Assembly (NCBI RefSeq): GCF_040807025.1
Contig: NC_090981.1
Location: 36,683,817 to 36,747,816 of the forward strand
Length of the DNA stretch: 64,000 nt
From: Struthio camelus
Taxonomy: Eukaryota > Chordata > Aves > Struthioniformes > Struthionidae
Direction: 5' to 3'
Shown: positions 23,061 to 34,397 of the stretch, one piece after another
How positions within the stretch are numbered: position 1 is the stretch's first letter
How the letters are laid out: each line of letters starts with the position of its first letter
The notes under the pieces: generated by a model
The model's input: the letters and a program-made list of their open reading frames with translations, nothing else
Told to the model about the DNA's origin: nothing
The model's database searches: none
Translations under genes and position numbers: made by a program

Positions 23061-24549
23061 CAGCCTCCTTTGCGCTCCTTACCCTCTGTCCTTTCCTTCA
23101 GTATAGAGGCACCCTGTCATGAAAGCTTCTGCATGTTTTTTGATAGGTCCTTGGATGGGGCAAGGTCTCCTCACAAAGACTCTTTCATGCCTAGGACCCA
23201 AGGGTACAGTCTGGTTTGATGTGACAAACTGCAAATAACAGTAAAGAGCCTTGGTTTTCAGTTGGATTCCCTTTCAGGTTCAGATAGTTTGACTACAGAA
23301 TGTAAAAGACTTACATGAGATTAACGCTGAAAATTTCCATTTTTATGATATTTTTAGATTATATTTCATTTTCCAGGCTGCAGTTGGCTTGAACCAGAGC
23401 CACAATGCTTATGACACTCTAAACACAAAAAGGAATTACAAAATGTGACAATTCCTAAAATGTGTTTCTTGTTGTATAACAAATTCCCAGTGTTGTAGAT
23501 TAAACTAGAGAGAACAGGAGCCATAACATGGGGATTATGCAGAATTTCACTTTGTTCTTTGACAAAAAGTTAATGCGTGCCTTGTTCTAGTCAGTAGGTA
23601 TCACAGATACCTTATAACTGCATAACACATAGCTTAGCTGATTGGAAGTTGCAGGCATATATTAATCAAAGATTTTACTACTCAGCTTAGTGAAAGCCAA
23701 TTACACAAAAGTGCGAGGTATTCCTTTCCCTCATCTGCTCCACAGAAATCAGTGCAGAACTACAGGCAAAATTCCCTGCAGTTTTACCAACTTCTTTCTT
23801 TCCTGTTCAGCATCCCCCAGCTAGCTCATCCTAAGAAAGCTACTTACACACCTCAAAAAACACAATTGAAACACTTTGCCATAAGCACATTTTCTGTACT
23901 AGTTCCTTAAAACCATACCTTGCCCAAGTTCCTATGTGTGTTTTATATTCAAAAAAATCTGTTAACAAGAAATTGGATCAAGAACTGGAAATCACACTTT
24001 TTCTTATTACAAAACCAGCCATTTCTGTTTAATTGACAGAAGCATAAATAGGTGGGAAAGCTCACATATAAAAGCATTCTGTGAAAGGAAGGAGACCAGG
24101 TACGCTTAGCATGGGCTTTTGAAATCTTAGTGGAATTCACTTTAAAGCACAAATTTGGACAATAGCTGAAAAGCTAGAACACCGCACTGTCCTGCAGTTT
24201 CTTTGAAAACACATCAATTAAAAAATATGAATCTCTGCATGTGGTATATGTGCAAAATGTGATGAAACAATTTTTATTTTTATTGTGGTCATTTAATGCC
24301 CACATGCTACTACCAACATGGAGCCGCTTTTTCCAGATGCTGCTCTCAGAGCTGAGCACAGACCCTGCCCGACAGACTTGTAAGCGCCTCTGTGCATGCT
24401 TGTGCAGGGGGAGGAGTCTTCTGCCCACTGGGACTGGCACTAAGTGCCGTATGGGTGCCCCCATAAAACAGTTTTCAGATTCTAAATCTACTGAATCAAG
24501 CAATGGATGCTGAAATTTGTATTGAATGAATGCGAGTGCATTGTCTATT
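23061..24549. other. No gene seen
   Basis: Unique sequence. Open frames of 60-109 codons on both strands around 23949-24513 are overlapping shadows with no domain. Confidence 0.55.
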
Positions 24550-24667
24550 GTCTTTGACTGCAGGCTCTTTGCAGCTGGGACTGTCTTTTTTTGTGCTTAA
24601 CAGTAGTCATATTGGCTCAAATGAATCTCTAGCTTGTGAGTGTTTGCATGCATAATAATAATAATAT
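24550..24667 (+). mobile_element. L3/CR1-related LINE 3' end with (ATA)n tail
   Basis: GACTGCAGGCTCTTTGCAGC followed by TGGGACTGTCTTTTTTTGTG matches the conserved 3' end of ancient L3-type LINEs (TTGTAAGCTCTTTGGGGCAGGGACTGTCTTTTTGT). About 60 bases later comes a short (ATA)n/(TAA)n tail (24651-24667), typical for this group. Only the last 100 or so bases are identifiable. The body upstream has decayed. Confidence 0.6.
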
Positions 24668-27394
24668 AGCTCACTACCTGCCAAAAGTACCTGGATCTTA
24701 TACCAATGAAATGAAATAAAGAGCAATAGAACGTGTCTTCAGTAGGCAAATGTCAAACAATAATGTTTTAGGTGTTTATAATGTCTACTGAATGGGCAAG
24801 GACTGAATTAATAGGACCACAAATTAGCAAATTTAGATAAGAAAACAAACCATTCTGGGCATTTTTAAACATTTTTCTCCTCAAGTTCTGGAAAACTCGG
24901 GCTGATGTGAAATGAGATCGAAGGCTTATTCCCATTTTCCCATGATAATTCAATCAAGAACATTGATTTGATTTACTTTTTTTTTTCCGAGCCTTTAATT
25001 AGGTGGCATATGTGTACATTTTCTCTAGCAGATTGACTTCTCCCTCCGTCTTTAAAGGCAATCCTTGCTGAGGAAATTCCTTAGGCAGAAATATCTGGCT
25101 TCTTGGTGAATGCCACAGGACAGTATGAGCAATGCTGGAGTTGGTCTGACCTGTGGTTAGGCTGTTGATGGACTGTCTGGGATAAAGCTGGCCACCCATC
25201 TAGTTTTGGATCTGAGTGCTAGTTTTGTGGGTGCCTCACCGCCCTTGTGTTTTTGAAGGTTTGTTTGATTTCCACTGCCCTCCTATCGTGCTGATCTCTG
25301 AAGTTAAAAGGCAGCTCCACCTCGCATGTGCAGCATGTGGTGATAGAAAAGCAAAGCAAGTAGAGGGAGGGAAGGAAAAAGCCTTAAGCCTTTGAGGTGT
25401 CGGTATAAACTGGCCTACAAGAAAAAAAAGGAGGTGTACAAAGAAGCCTCACCAGAACAGAGAAAACTTAAAACCTCCAAGGCAGGCAGTCACCCTCAGT
25501 GATATCTTGTCATCTAAGAAATTGCATCCAAGTGTTTGTTTTTGCAAAAGACATCCAAGCACTTCTTCCAAACGGAGAGCAGTGTTGTAGTTTCCTGGAG
25601 ACAAGATTGGTCAATGCAGCCTCTACAGAATAAATAGACTGTACTTACTTTATGCTGTGGAATCTCAAAGCTATATTTTTTAAGTAGAGATAGTCATTTA
25701 TTTAATATATTATTTTAATAATACAGCCTATGATATAAGTCATTGCGTCTCCACAATATTTATATATGGTAAGAAGTAACTGCTATTTGGTAGAAATATT
25801 TATATTATTTTTATATATTTATGTGAAATTATAAGTATTTATGGTTTTGTTTTTAATTCCTCTTCTTAGTCCATCTACTCTCTTATTTTCTAACAAGACT
25901 GAAAAAGGCCATAGACCAAATTTGGAGGCTATTTTTTGAAAATAATTAAGGGACTTAACTCCCATTAATATAAGTTACTGAATTCCCTCAGATATGTCTC
26001 AGCATATTTAAGAAGGGGACATGTAGGTTCAATGTCTGCCAACAGTAGTAAGATTAACCTGTGTTTACTGTATTATGCCATCTGCATTTCCTTGCTTCTG
26101 ATTTCATTCACTACCCCAAAATTTCATACACAGAAAAACTGGGAAATATGTATGTTCTTCAAGAATTTCTGGATGCTGGGATGCGTGGGCATCTGACAGC
26201 CCAGCTGGAACAGAGCTGAAGCAATGGCCCCAACAGGGCTACTGAACATGGACATGCAGAAATCATAAGCAAATGGCTCAAGCTTCAGGAGGGACACAAC
26301 TTCTGCTGTACCTGCAGAGTGAATGCAAGTCTTCTAGGAGTGGATTTATTGCACCTGCACAGATCATCTGCACAGAAATGTCTGCAGTAAGTTCAGTGCA
26401 TCTGGGCAGCCTGGACCTCCCTGTGCATGTACTGTGTTTGGCATAAGCACAGAAATGCATCCAAGCTTGCTTCCATGCTTAAGTTTTATACAAAATGAGA
26501 TATCTTTACAGACAACAACACGCCTAAGATTTTTCTCTCTGTTTTAGCTCGAGGAAAGAGAAGAATTCCTGATCCTTGATACAAGGTTGTCATGTATGGC
26601 CCAAGAGGAGCTATACTGGCCTGAAACATGTCATTTCTCAGACATGCTGAAATATCCCTTTGCTCTGGAGAGAGCTTCATGCATTTGTAGTTCAGAGTTA
26701 AGGAAAACTTGAACTTGGCCCAAAGATCAAATTTGCAGGTAACATGCAACCTTGAAACAGAGCGAGAACATATTCTACACTATTAATTCTATAAGCTCAA
26801 GAACATGCATTTGTTTTACTTACAACAGGCTTTATAATTGGACATTAAATTGGATATGTATCTTTCCGCACAGATACTGGGCTGATAATGGGTATGGCAA
26901 TTTTAGTTTCTGTTGCACAAAGCAATCTCAGGAAACCAGAGAATTTAACATAGAAGGTAGAATTAAATTTGTGCTGTGCAGTTGTAGGATGACACCAGAT
27001 TATGCTATTCCTGTGGATATGTACTAATGCCTTGCTTTAGGAGTGAGCTTAGTGCATTTTACAGGAAAGTTTCCAGAATGTTCTTTCTAAATAGGGGTAA
27101 CAGTGTCCAAAGTTTTGAGCAGATTTGAACAGAAAGCATTATTCATGTAAGCCTCTTCCACTTTGGTTAAAGTCTAGGCTACTTTGTGCATTGACTAATG
27201 AGGAGGTATTTCTTCAGGAGAAAGACAAGTTCTTGTTGCATGTTAGCTGGTTTTCCATTGCAGAGGGTTCCTAAATCCAAACAATTTCCTGTACATTGCA
27301 GTTTTATGAATAGCTACTATACATGTAAAAGTATTGGATGACAGAGTATGTTACTTTGTATTAGTAAAGCACAAGCCCAGAACTTGCTGACACT
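24668..27394. other. No gene seen; strongly AT-rich at 25660-25860
   Basis: Unique sequence. The part at about 25660-25860 is almost purely A/T, with repeated ATATTTATAT-type runs. A - strand 58-base segment near 25232-25289 has splice-like ends and two open frames, so it is uninformative. No domain appears in the 87-91 codon frames near 26486-27027. Confidence 0.55.
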
Positions 27395-27500
27395 ATCTTG
27401 TGATTTATATAGCACCTCCAGCTGTTAGCTGATTTACAGAATTCAAACAAGAACAACAGAAGATTATCCTTGCTCAGACAACCCAAGAGCTACGTGAATT
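27395..27500 (+). mobile_element. Possible MIR-like 5' fragment
   Basis: GATTTATATAGCACCTCCAG and CTGATTTACAGAATTCAAAC resemble the start of CORE-SINE copies (ATTTATATAGCACCTTTCA... CACTTTACAAA), followed by AACAACAGAAGATTATCC. The rest of the element is not recognisable. Confidence 0.35.
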
Positions 27501-28345
27501 GACCACTGTGGCTGCCAACGCTATGTAAATGACTTAGTTATTGCAATTAAGTTTACCAAAGCAAAACTAGTGAAGACACAATCAACCCAAAGTTAAAGTA
27601 AATACTGTTCCTTGAGTCTTGCCCTCAAGGCCTTCAAACTTAAACGCCAGTGAGCTCCAAAGCAGGAGTTTTGTGCTCTAAGTGCCTGCCAATGTTCCTG
27701 GAGAAATCCATCCCCGAAGTCAGTCCTTGTGACAAAATAACGATTGTCCTTTTGTGGTTATTCTATGCCCTGGGAGACACGGTAGTAGAATGCTACCTTT
27801 TCCAAAAGGAGCCTGTACAATAGGTTAGATGATTAGGTTTTAAAACCCACATCTTTCTGATCAGACTCTTGGCAAAGGAGTTTGCAGAATTCTTTAAGAA
27901 ATATGATGCCGGTAATCAGTTATTATTTCTTATATGAAACTACCAAAGATCACCTAATTCAATCCCTTTGCTTTTGACTACATCTATTAGGCTGTGATCA
28001 GGATCTTACTGAAATCAACAGAATTCAAGAGCTGTAAAAGTTAAGGATTCATTGGTTTAGATAATGAATCCCAATGGACTATCTTTCCCTAGTACAGAGT
28101 AACTTGATGTCTCATATAGATTATTATTATTTTCTCCATGAGATCTCCAGTCTGCTAATCTCTCCCTTGTCTTAAAGTCTGCTTTTGTTGTTGAAAGTAA
28201 GTGACGTGCTGTATTGACAGTACAGCCTAGTAGCAATGGTGACTCTTTGTCCAAATATTAGACAAAGTTCCGCTTTCCCTTGGACTTGATTGTTGCCAGT
28301 GCCACAAATCATACCCTATTGGATTGATGATCTGATTGTATTAAT
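27501..28345. other. No gene seen
   Basis: Unique sequence. A 19-base stretch before GAAA|GTAAGTGA at 28196 has a good acceptor and donor but is far too small to interpret. Confidence 0.55.
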
Positions 28346-29325
28346 CATGCTCAGTATTTATGGGACCTGTACTGATTAACATCTTTATCAGTGGCCTGGA
28401 GAAAGTGCTGGCATGCACTCTCATCAAGTTTGCAGATGACACCAAAGGGTTTTGGGGTGGAAACAAGTCCATATGCTCAAGGGCAGACAGAGCTAGACAA
28501 GCTGGAGGATCAGGCCAACAGAAATCGCATGAAAGCCCGCAGGGACAAATGCAAAGTCCTGCCCTGGGCAGGAAGAGCCTCCTGCAACAGGACAGGCTGA
28601 GACTGGGGGGCTGGGGAGCAGCTCTGTGGAAAAGGCCCCGGTGGGCAGCAAGCTGAGTGTGAGCCCACAGGGTGCCATGGAACGAGCGAAGACCAGCAGC
28701 AACCCCAGCTATATCAGCAGAAGCACAGCCAGCAGATCAGGGAAGGGACTGTGCCCCTCAAGCCAGCTCTCGTTAGACCTCATCTAGAAACTGCATCCAG
28801 TTTGAGGCCCCCCAGTACTGGAAAGACATTGATAGATTGGAGCAAGCTCAGGAGAGGGCCGCCAGGCTGGCCAGGGGCTAGAGCATTTGCCCTGTGCAAA
28901 GAGGCTGTGGGGCTTGGACTTGTCCATCCTGGGGAAGGGGTGGCTACGGGGCTGGGGGGGGGGAGCTCACAGCAACCCCCAGTGCCCACGACAAGGTTAT
29001 GGAGAAGATGGAGCTGGGCTCTTCATCATGGCGTGTGGCAAGGGGACAAGAGACAATGAATGGGCATAAGTTAAAACAAGAGAGGTTCAGACTGGATATG
29101 AGAAGAAACTTCTTCCCCATGAGGACAGGGGGGAAAGCAGTGGGACAGGTTGCCCAGAGAGGCTGTGTGAATCCATGCTTGGAGTTTTCCGAGATGTGAC
29201 GGAATAAAGCACTGAGTATCCTGGTCTGATCTGAGCGCTGACCCTGCTGTTAGCAGGAGATTGGATTAGAGACCCTAGACATCCCTTCCAGCCTGAATTA
29301 TCCTGTGCTTCTGTGACTGACTGCT
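28346..29325 (+). mobile_element. CR1 LINE, 5'-truncated and degraded
   Basis: The 5' part translates from 28360 as PVLINIFISGLEK...KFADDTK, the reverse-transcriptase palm region of CR1. Its catalytic FADD motif is at about 28429-28440. The family version reads PVLFNIFINDLDD...KFADDTKL. Further landmarks follow in order: the CTCGTTAGACCTCATCTAGA / CAGTTTGAGGCCCCCCAGTA block, the GAGAGGGCCGCCAGGCTGG block, GAGGTTCAGACTGGATATGA, AGAAGAAACTTCTTCCCCAT, and GGACAGGTTGCCCAGAGAGG. The 3' terminus is CATCCCTTCCAGCCTGAATT then ATCCTGTGCTTCTGTGACTG, the CR1-specific end. Frameshifts, stops and internal deletions make it inactive. Several open frames of 60-102 codons at 28360-29199 are fragments or shadows of this element, not genes. 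It is the youngest clear repeat here and the main evidence for a bird or other sauropsid. Confidence 0.93.
28954..28963 (+). repeat. G10 homopolymer inside the CR1 copy
   Basis: Ten consecutive G residues, which probably arose by slippage in the G-rich CR1 3' region. Confidence 0.85.
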
Positions 29326-30224
29326 CATTATTCTGGAAATTCTGATCTTTAGCTGATCATTTGTTTTGAGGTTGATTTTTGTATTGCTCTAGGAGGTGTA
29401 GTTTATTTTTATTCTACTGTGATGTACACTGAGTGCTTTGGGATGAGGAAAATAACAAGGGTGACTGTTCTTGAGTTGCTGAGCCTGTTCTGTTACCCTT
29501 AGTCCTGATTATTGTGCTTGATACTTCTGATGGGGAACGTGTGCATACCACAAATCACTGGATCCTGACAGTACCGAATCCTGTACTTCACTAGAATTTT
29601 AAATTGACAAGACCAATTTTCAGCAGTTTTCAAAGATTGAACACAAAAATCTTACTAGTCCTTGTAGCACAGACTGATGAGAAAATATTGCATAAACACC
29701 ATTCATGTTACATAGGGACTCCACCATTGGACAGGGTCTCTTATTTGTACATTCAAAATGTCCTGAAACCGCTTTTCTTCTGAAAACTGAGAAAAATATA
29801 TCTTTAATAGAGTAGTGAACTGTCTTGTGAAAACGTCCCTCACTAATGTGTTAGAAAATCTTTGCATCTCACACAGTTATTTCTCACTACCAATCCTCCA
29901 GACCCAATGGCTGTACTGGGAGGACAGTGACTTCTGTGTGGTCTTGTCCCACCTACCCTGTGGTATCTAGACGTTATTCAGAGAGGCAGCTGTCTGTGAT
30001 TACAGATCTTTCTAATGTCATGGGTCACATCACCAGGAAAGTGGGAAGGCTCAGGATGACAAACTAAAAGTAGTCGATCACTGTCAACTCCATAGGATCA
30101 AAGAAAAAACAAACTGTATCTGTTTTGGCAAATGGTGAAAGAAAGAGGAAAAGCACAGGCTGTTAGGTTAACGTAGAAGGACAGGACTGACCTCTACAAT
30201 CTAGATTCGTTTATTTTGCTGTGG
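29326..30224. other. No gene seen
   Basis: Unique sequence between the CR1 copy and a MIR-like element. No open frame worth noting. Confidence 0.6.
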
Positions 30225-30435
30225 TATTTTGCATGCTGAAATCACTTTTGTCAGGGAACCTCAAAGCAGTCTACAAACTAAGTAATTACGAACTGTAACA
30301 CCTCTGTAAGATACGATTACAGTCATCCTGTAACAGGGTGACCCACAGAAAGATGTTAGGTTACTCAGGTGAGGCAGTGGTGAATAACTAAGAAGGAAAT
30401 GTAAGCGCTGTGATTTCAGTAACCACTAGACGTAC
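30225..30435 (+). mobile_element. MIR/CORE-SINE-like element, sense, near full length
   Basis: GGAACCTCAAAGCAGTCTAC then AAACTAAGTAATTA matches the family start (GATCTCAAAGCACTTTACAAACATTAATTA). It is followed by AACACCTCTGTAAGATACGA (AACACCCCTGTGAGGTAGG), GATGTTAGGTTACTCAGGTG and finally GATTTCAGTAACCACTAGAC (CAGTGCCCTAACCACTAGAC). The order and spacing fit a nearly complete, strongly diverged copy of the family also present at 22905-23060. Confidence 0.75.
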
Positions 30436-33400
30436 GATCGCAATGGCGTGAGCAGAGTACGGTCACCATGACAGCGGTGCTGACAGGAAGGACCGGAGAC
30501 CCAGTCTAGGGGATACAAGTGCGTGAGTCATACAAAACTGAAAAGAAGAAAGTTTAATATTGGTAAAGAAGTCTGGAGTATGATGATCTCTGTCTAAGGC
30601 TTGAAAATAGTTTTAGTTACGGTGAGGAACTCCTGGAATTAGTTTTCAAGCAACAGACAGACTTTCAAAGTGGTATTTGTGGTACTCTTAAAAAAATAAA
30701 TTGAAAACTGAAGTAAATGTTTTCTTTTTGTCTCTTCTAACCTGCATTAGTAATATGCACACTACATCTGCTTCAGCAATCTCATGCATGTGATCACTGC
30801 TGACTGCTATTGCCCACTGTTAATCAAGAGCAGTGAATTTAGCTTTCACAATACAGTCAGTTCTTGTTCTCAACTTCTAAGAGTTCATAATTCAGTCTTA
30901 CTGTCATTTCTTTCCTCTTCCATGCTCTTTCATGAAAGGTAAACCTGAAAGAAAGAAACCAGAGTCATTAACTGTTGGAAACTGTAATGTGCTACAAAAC
31001 CAGAATTAGAAGTGATAATGAAATTTCCACTGCTGAAAGCAGACTTTGCTAACTGATGTATGTAGTGAGAAAGGTGGCAATATAACCAATAAAAATAAGA
31101 ACCATGTTCATTTTTAATATGCCTCATTCATCTTTGCTTGAATTGGCAGAACACCAAATTGGAGTTTAAGTTAAGATGTTCCTTTTAATTTTCAGTAATT
31201 AAAGTAAATATATGTTTAACCATTTCCATTAGACTCTATTAAAATCAGTATTTTTGATGAAATATCTTCTAGAAAAACGTCTACCAAACCAAATAACATT
31301 TGTAAGGCACTCTGGAGAGAATAAAATGAATTAGTCATGAAAATCCAAGGTTCAAGTCTGCAAAAGCAACTCCGTGGTAAATAACTTTACTTCCATGAAT
31401 AGACCCAGTTGTTACTAAATGAGATTTTTCCCTAGGAGCTAAGTAACGATGAGCAGGAACAAGTTAACTTGGGAAGCTGATAAGATTAGCATTCCTGGCT
31501 ATCTCTCTCATCCCCACTGTATAATCAGCAGGACTAGAAATCAAGCAGCTTCGGAAGTTCGCAAAGCAGCCTCGATTCACAGGCCAGCAACAGATTCTTG
31601 CAGCTATAAACTCCTGCAGTTTGTAAGAGGCTTAAGAGTCCCCTGTATTGAAAGCTCTTTCCCAGGTCCTAGGCAGTGGGCCTAACACTGCTCCCATTTA
31701 ATCAATGAGAGGTCAATAGTTGAATTCAGAGGAAACAGTAGTGAGCCCAGAAGGACTGTTGCCACAGAGATTTTCAACGTAGCAACAAATGTTCTGTCCT
31801 AACTTACCTTCTGACAAAAAAGAATATTCTCTGGTTTGGTCCAAAATTCCTTTTCCAATGACAAAAACCTTTCGCAGGAAAAAAATATGTTTCATTTTGC
31901 TGAAGAAAATAGAATGGGCAATATTGTTGTCATTTCCAGTTTCATGAACAATTCAGGACGTGTTTTCTAAAACCATAAGATGAGAAAGCACTTGAACAAT
32001 TTTCATTTCAACATGGTTACCTGATGAAATCAAATGTTACATTGGAATTTTTTATGAAGCAGAAATTCCAAGTTTTGACCAAGTTGTGAATGTCAGTCAC
32101 TGATGGCAAGCTAATGCCTGAGACATAAGAGTGAATAGAAATAATTGTACCAAGAAGAACATTTTTAATAAGAGCAAAAATGTAAAAAAGCCAAGAGAAA
32201 AGAAAAAAAGAAAACCAAAAAGAGAGCTTCACTTGGAGGATGAAAGCTTTCTAAAGAGCAGAGTTAGAATGACAGAGGAATGACAGAGTGAAAGGGGGAA
32301 ATGGAATTGTGGAAAGAGGAAGGAAAGAGAGACAAAGCAAAAGAGGTGGATTATAGACTAGACCCTTGTTCTGAAGATGACAAACTGAGGAAATGACTGG
32401 ACTGTATAGAAATGAAAATATTTAATAGTCAAGTAGATGGAGTATCTTAAAAAGGAAAAGGAACTGGCAAATAAGACAAAAGCTAGCAGATAAACAGAAA
32501 TAGTGCTATGAAATCAAAGAAAACGAGGCATACACACAATCCTAAGAGAAGAGAGAAAGCCAAACCGCAGAGCTTTGCCAGGGGATCAAACCCTGGAAGA
32601 TTCATCTAGCCAAGAACTGTGAGGGCTTGTTTTATTTTTGCTTTCTTATTCCTGCCAGAAGATACAAACTATATCTATTTACTTAGGGCAAAAAAAATTG
32701 TATTGCAATACAGCCAATTTCTCTTGGGGAAAAAAGAATGCTGTAAAAAAAAAAAAAGTCTGAACAGTTTTTCACAGTATATCCAGAGATGCTGGAAGTG
32801 TTTGGTAAAATCATAAAATCTACAAGGTCTCCCAAGGCTAATCGACAGAGAAAGGAGGCAATCATTATGGGCCAGAATCTGATATGCTTAGTCCCACTGA
32901 AATGAATGAAAGTATTCCCAATAATCAATTTGAATCAGGGAATCGAGGCCTGGTCCCAAGATGGGCTATAAGACTGATAAGGTAGCGCTTGCTTTTTAAT
33001 AACTTTGCAAATAATGCCATTCTCCAGACCCTCATGAAAAGGCAAGAAAAATGGATGTCCTATTTTGGGGAAAAAAACATTTGGGGTTAACAAAGTTGCG
33101 TGGTTGATGGTTGCTTGTCAGGATCTAACCAAGCATCTCTTTGCATAGCTGCTAGCTTTAACAAAGTACTGCAGAAATGCATTTACCTCTAATTGAAAAA
33201 AATCCCCTCATAATTTGCACACTGTTCCTATACAAACACAGGCTGTATCTAATCTGAGCTTTAAGCGCGCAGAGGTTGGCAGGTCCAGCTGTCAGCTGTG
33301 TCAAATTTAGGCCAAATGGCACACAGAGCACAGCTCCTCTCTGAGCTCCGATTCTTCTGCAAGATTTTATCTGACAAGGTTTTTCTTGCCCGCACCTTCC

Positions 33401-34330
33401 TTTATGTCCTCAAAGTGAAAGAGGAAGCAGGAGGTATCACACCAAATAAATTTCATACAACCTAAGCCAAACGTTGGCAGGTTATGGACTCTGTGCGTCA
33501 GTGCTTGGAGCTCTGTAGAAGTTTTCAAAACAATCTCTTACTTTTTCCTCTCTGCCCTCCTCTTTTGCCCTTTAAACGTTCAGTGATCTTTGACTGGCCG
33601 CAAGCCCTTTGAAACTGGCACAAGGCTTTTGCTTATGCCTTTATTTTGACTACCCAAATTTATGAATCCATGATCCCACTTAATCTACATATATCAGAAA
33701 ATAACTCCATTGGCAGAGCTAAGCCCTTCATTTGAGGTGGCTGTGAATTTTCCAACAGCAAGAAATATTGTGCACATCTCATTTCCCCTCTTTTTTTGTC
33801 ACTACAAGACATGGACGTGAATTTTCGCTTTGGATCTTGCCATGCAACACTGCCACAGGGCACGGAAGTAGTCTCTATCTAGAACAGTGCTCTAATCCAG
33901 CTATATTTTTTCAGTTACCTATTGAATTATGTTATTATTGTATTATTGGCAGATCTTGAATAAAGTGATGCCAAAGTATCTGGAACTACAGGCAGTTGAT
34001 GCATCAGCTTTAGGTAGTATCTTTAGAAGTAAAGCAAATCCAAATATTCTGAAGTTGCTTTTGCAAGCGAATTGCCACAAAGAAATTGCTACAGTATGAT
34101 GAAGTACTTCCTTTATCCACTTTAAAAGGATGAAAGGCCAAAGGAGATTGACCATGACAGAACACGGACAGCTGAGAGGAGCTGGATGTTCTTAAATAAA
34201 AGCTGGCACTTAACCTTTGCATAGTCTCCTTTGCATAGTGGAAGAGCTGCTCTTAGGGTAAGGAGAGGATCGGCTGAAGGTGAAATTTGACCAGGAGCAA
34301 TATGAGGTACCATATCTCAAACAGTATACA
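30436..34330. other. No gene seen; A/G-rich 32160-32350
   Basis: Unique sequence. From about 32160 to 32350 the + strand is markedly purine-rich (runs of AAAAGAAAAA and a near-tandem AATGACAGAG pair at about 32268-32289). Short open frames show no domain. Confidence 0.55.
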
Positions 34331-34397
34331 TACTGTGTATATGTGTATATATAAATATATATATATATAGGGGTGTGTGTGTGTGTGTGTGTGTGCG
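34331..34397 (+). repeat. Compound (TA)n / (TG)n microsatellite
   Basis: Alternating TATATA to about 34369 gives way, after a short GGG, to about eleven TG units ending near 34396. The alternating purine-pyrimidine sequence could adopt Z-form or cruciform structure. It will be length-polymorphic. Confidence 0.92.

Noticed and set aside
23130..23170. CCTTGGATGGGGCAAGG resembling the 5S rRNA segment found in AmnSINE-type heads
   Set aside because: Flanking 5S landmarks are missing and no SINE body follows.
25232..25289. - strand segment with acceptor CTTTTAACTTCAG and a GTGAGG donor
   Set aside because: Two frames are open over 58 bases and there is no phase-linked partner.
28360..29199. Cluster of 60-102 codon open frames on both strands
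   Set aside because: Explained by GC-rich CR1 sequence. They are fragments or shadows of the degraded LINE rather than genes.
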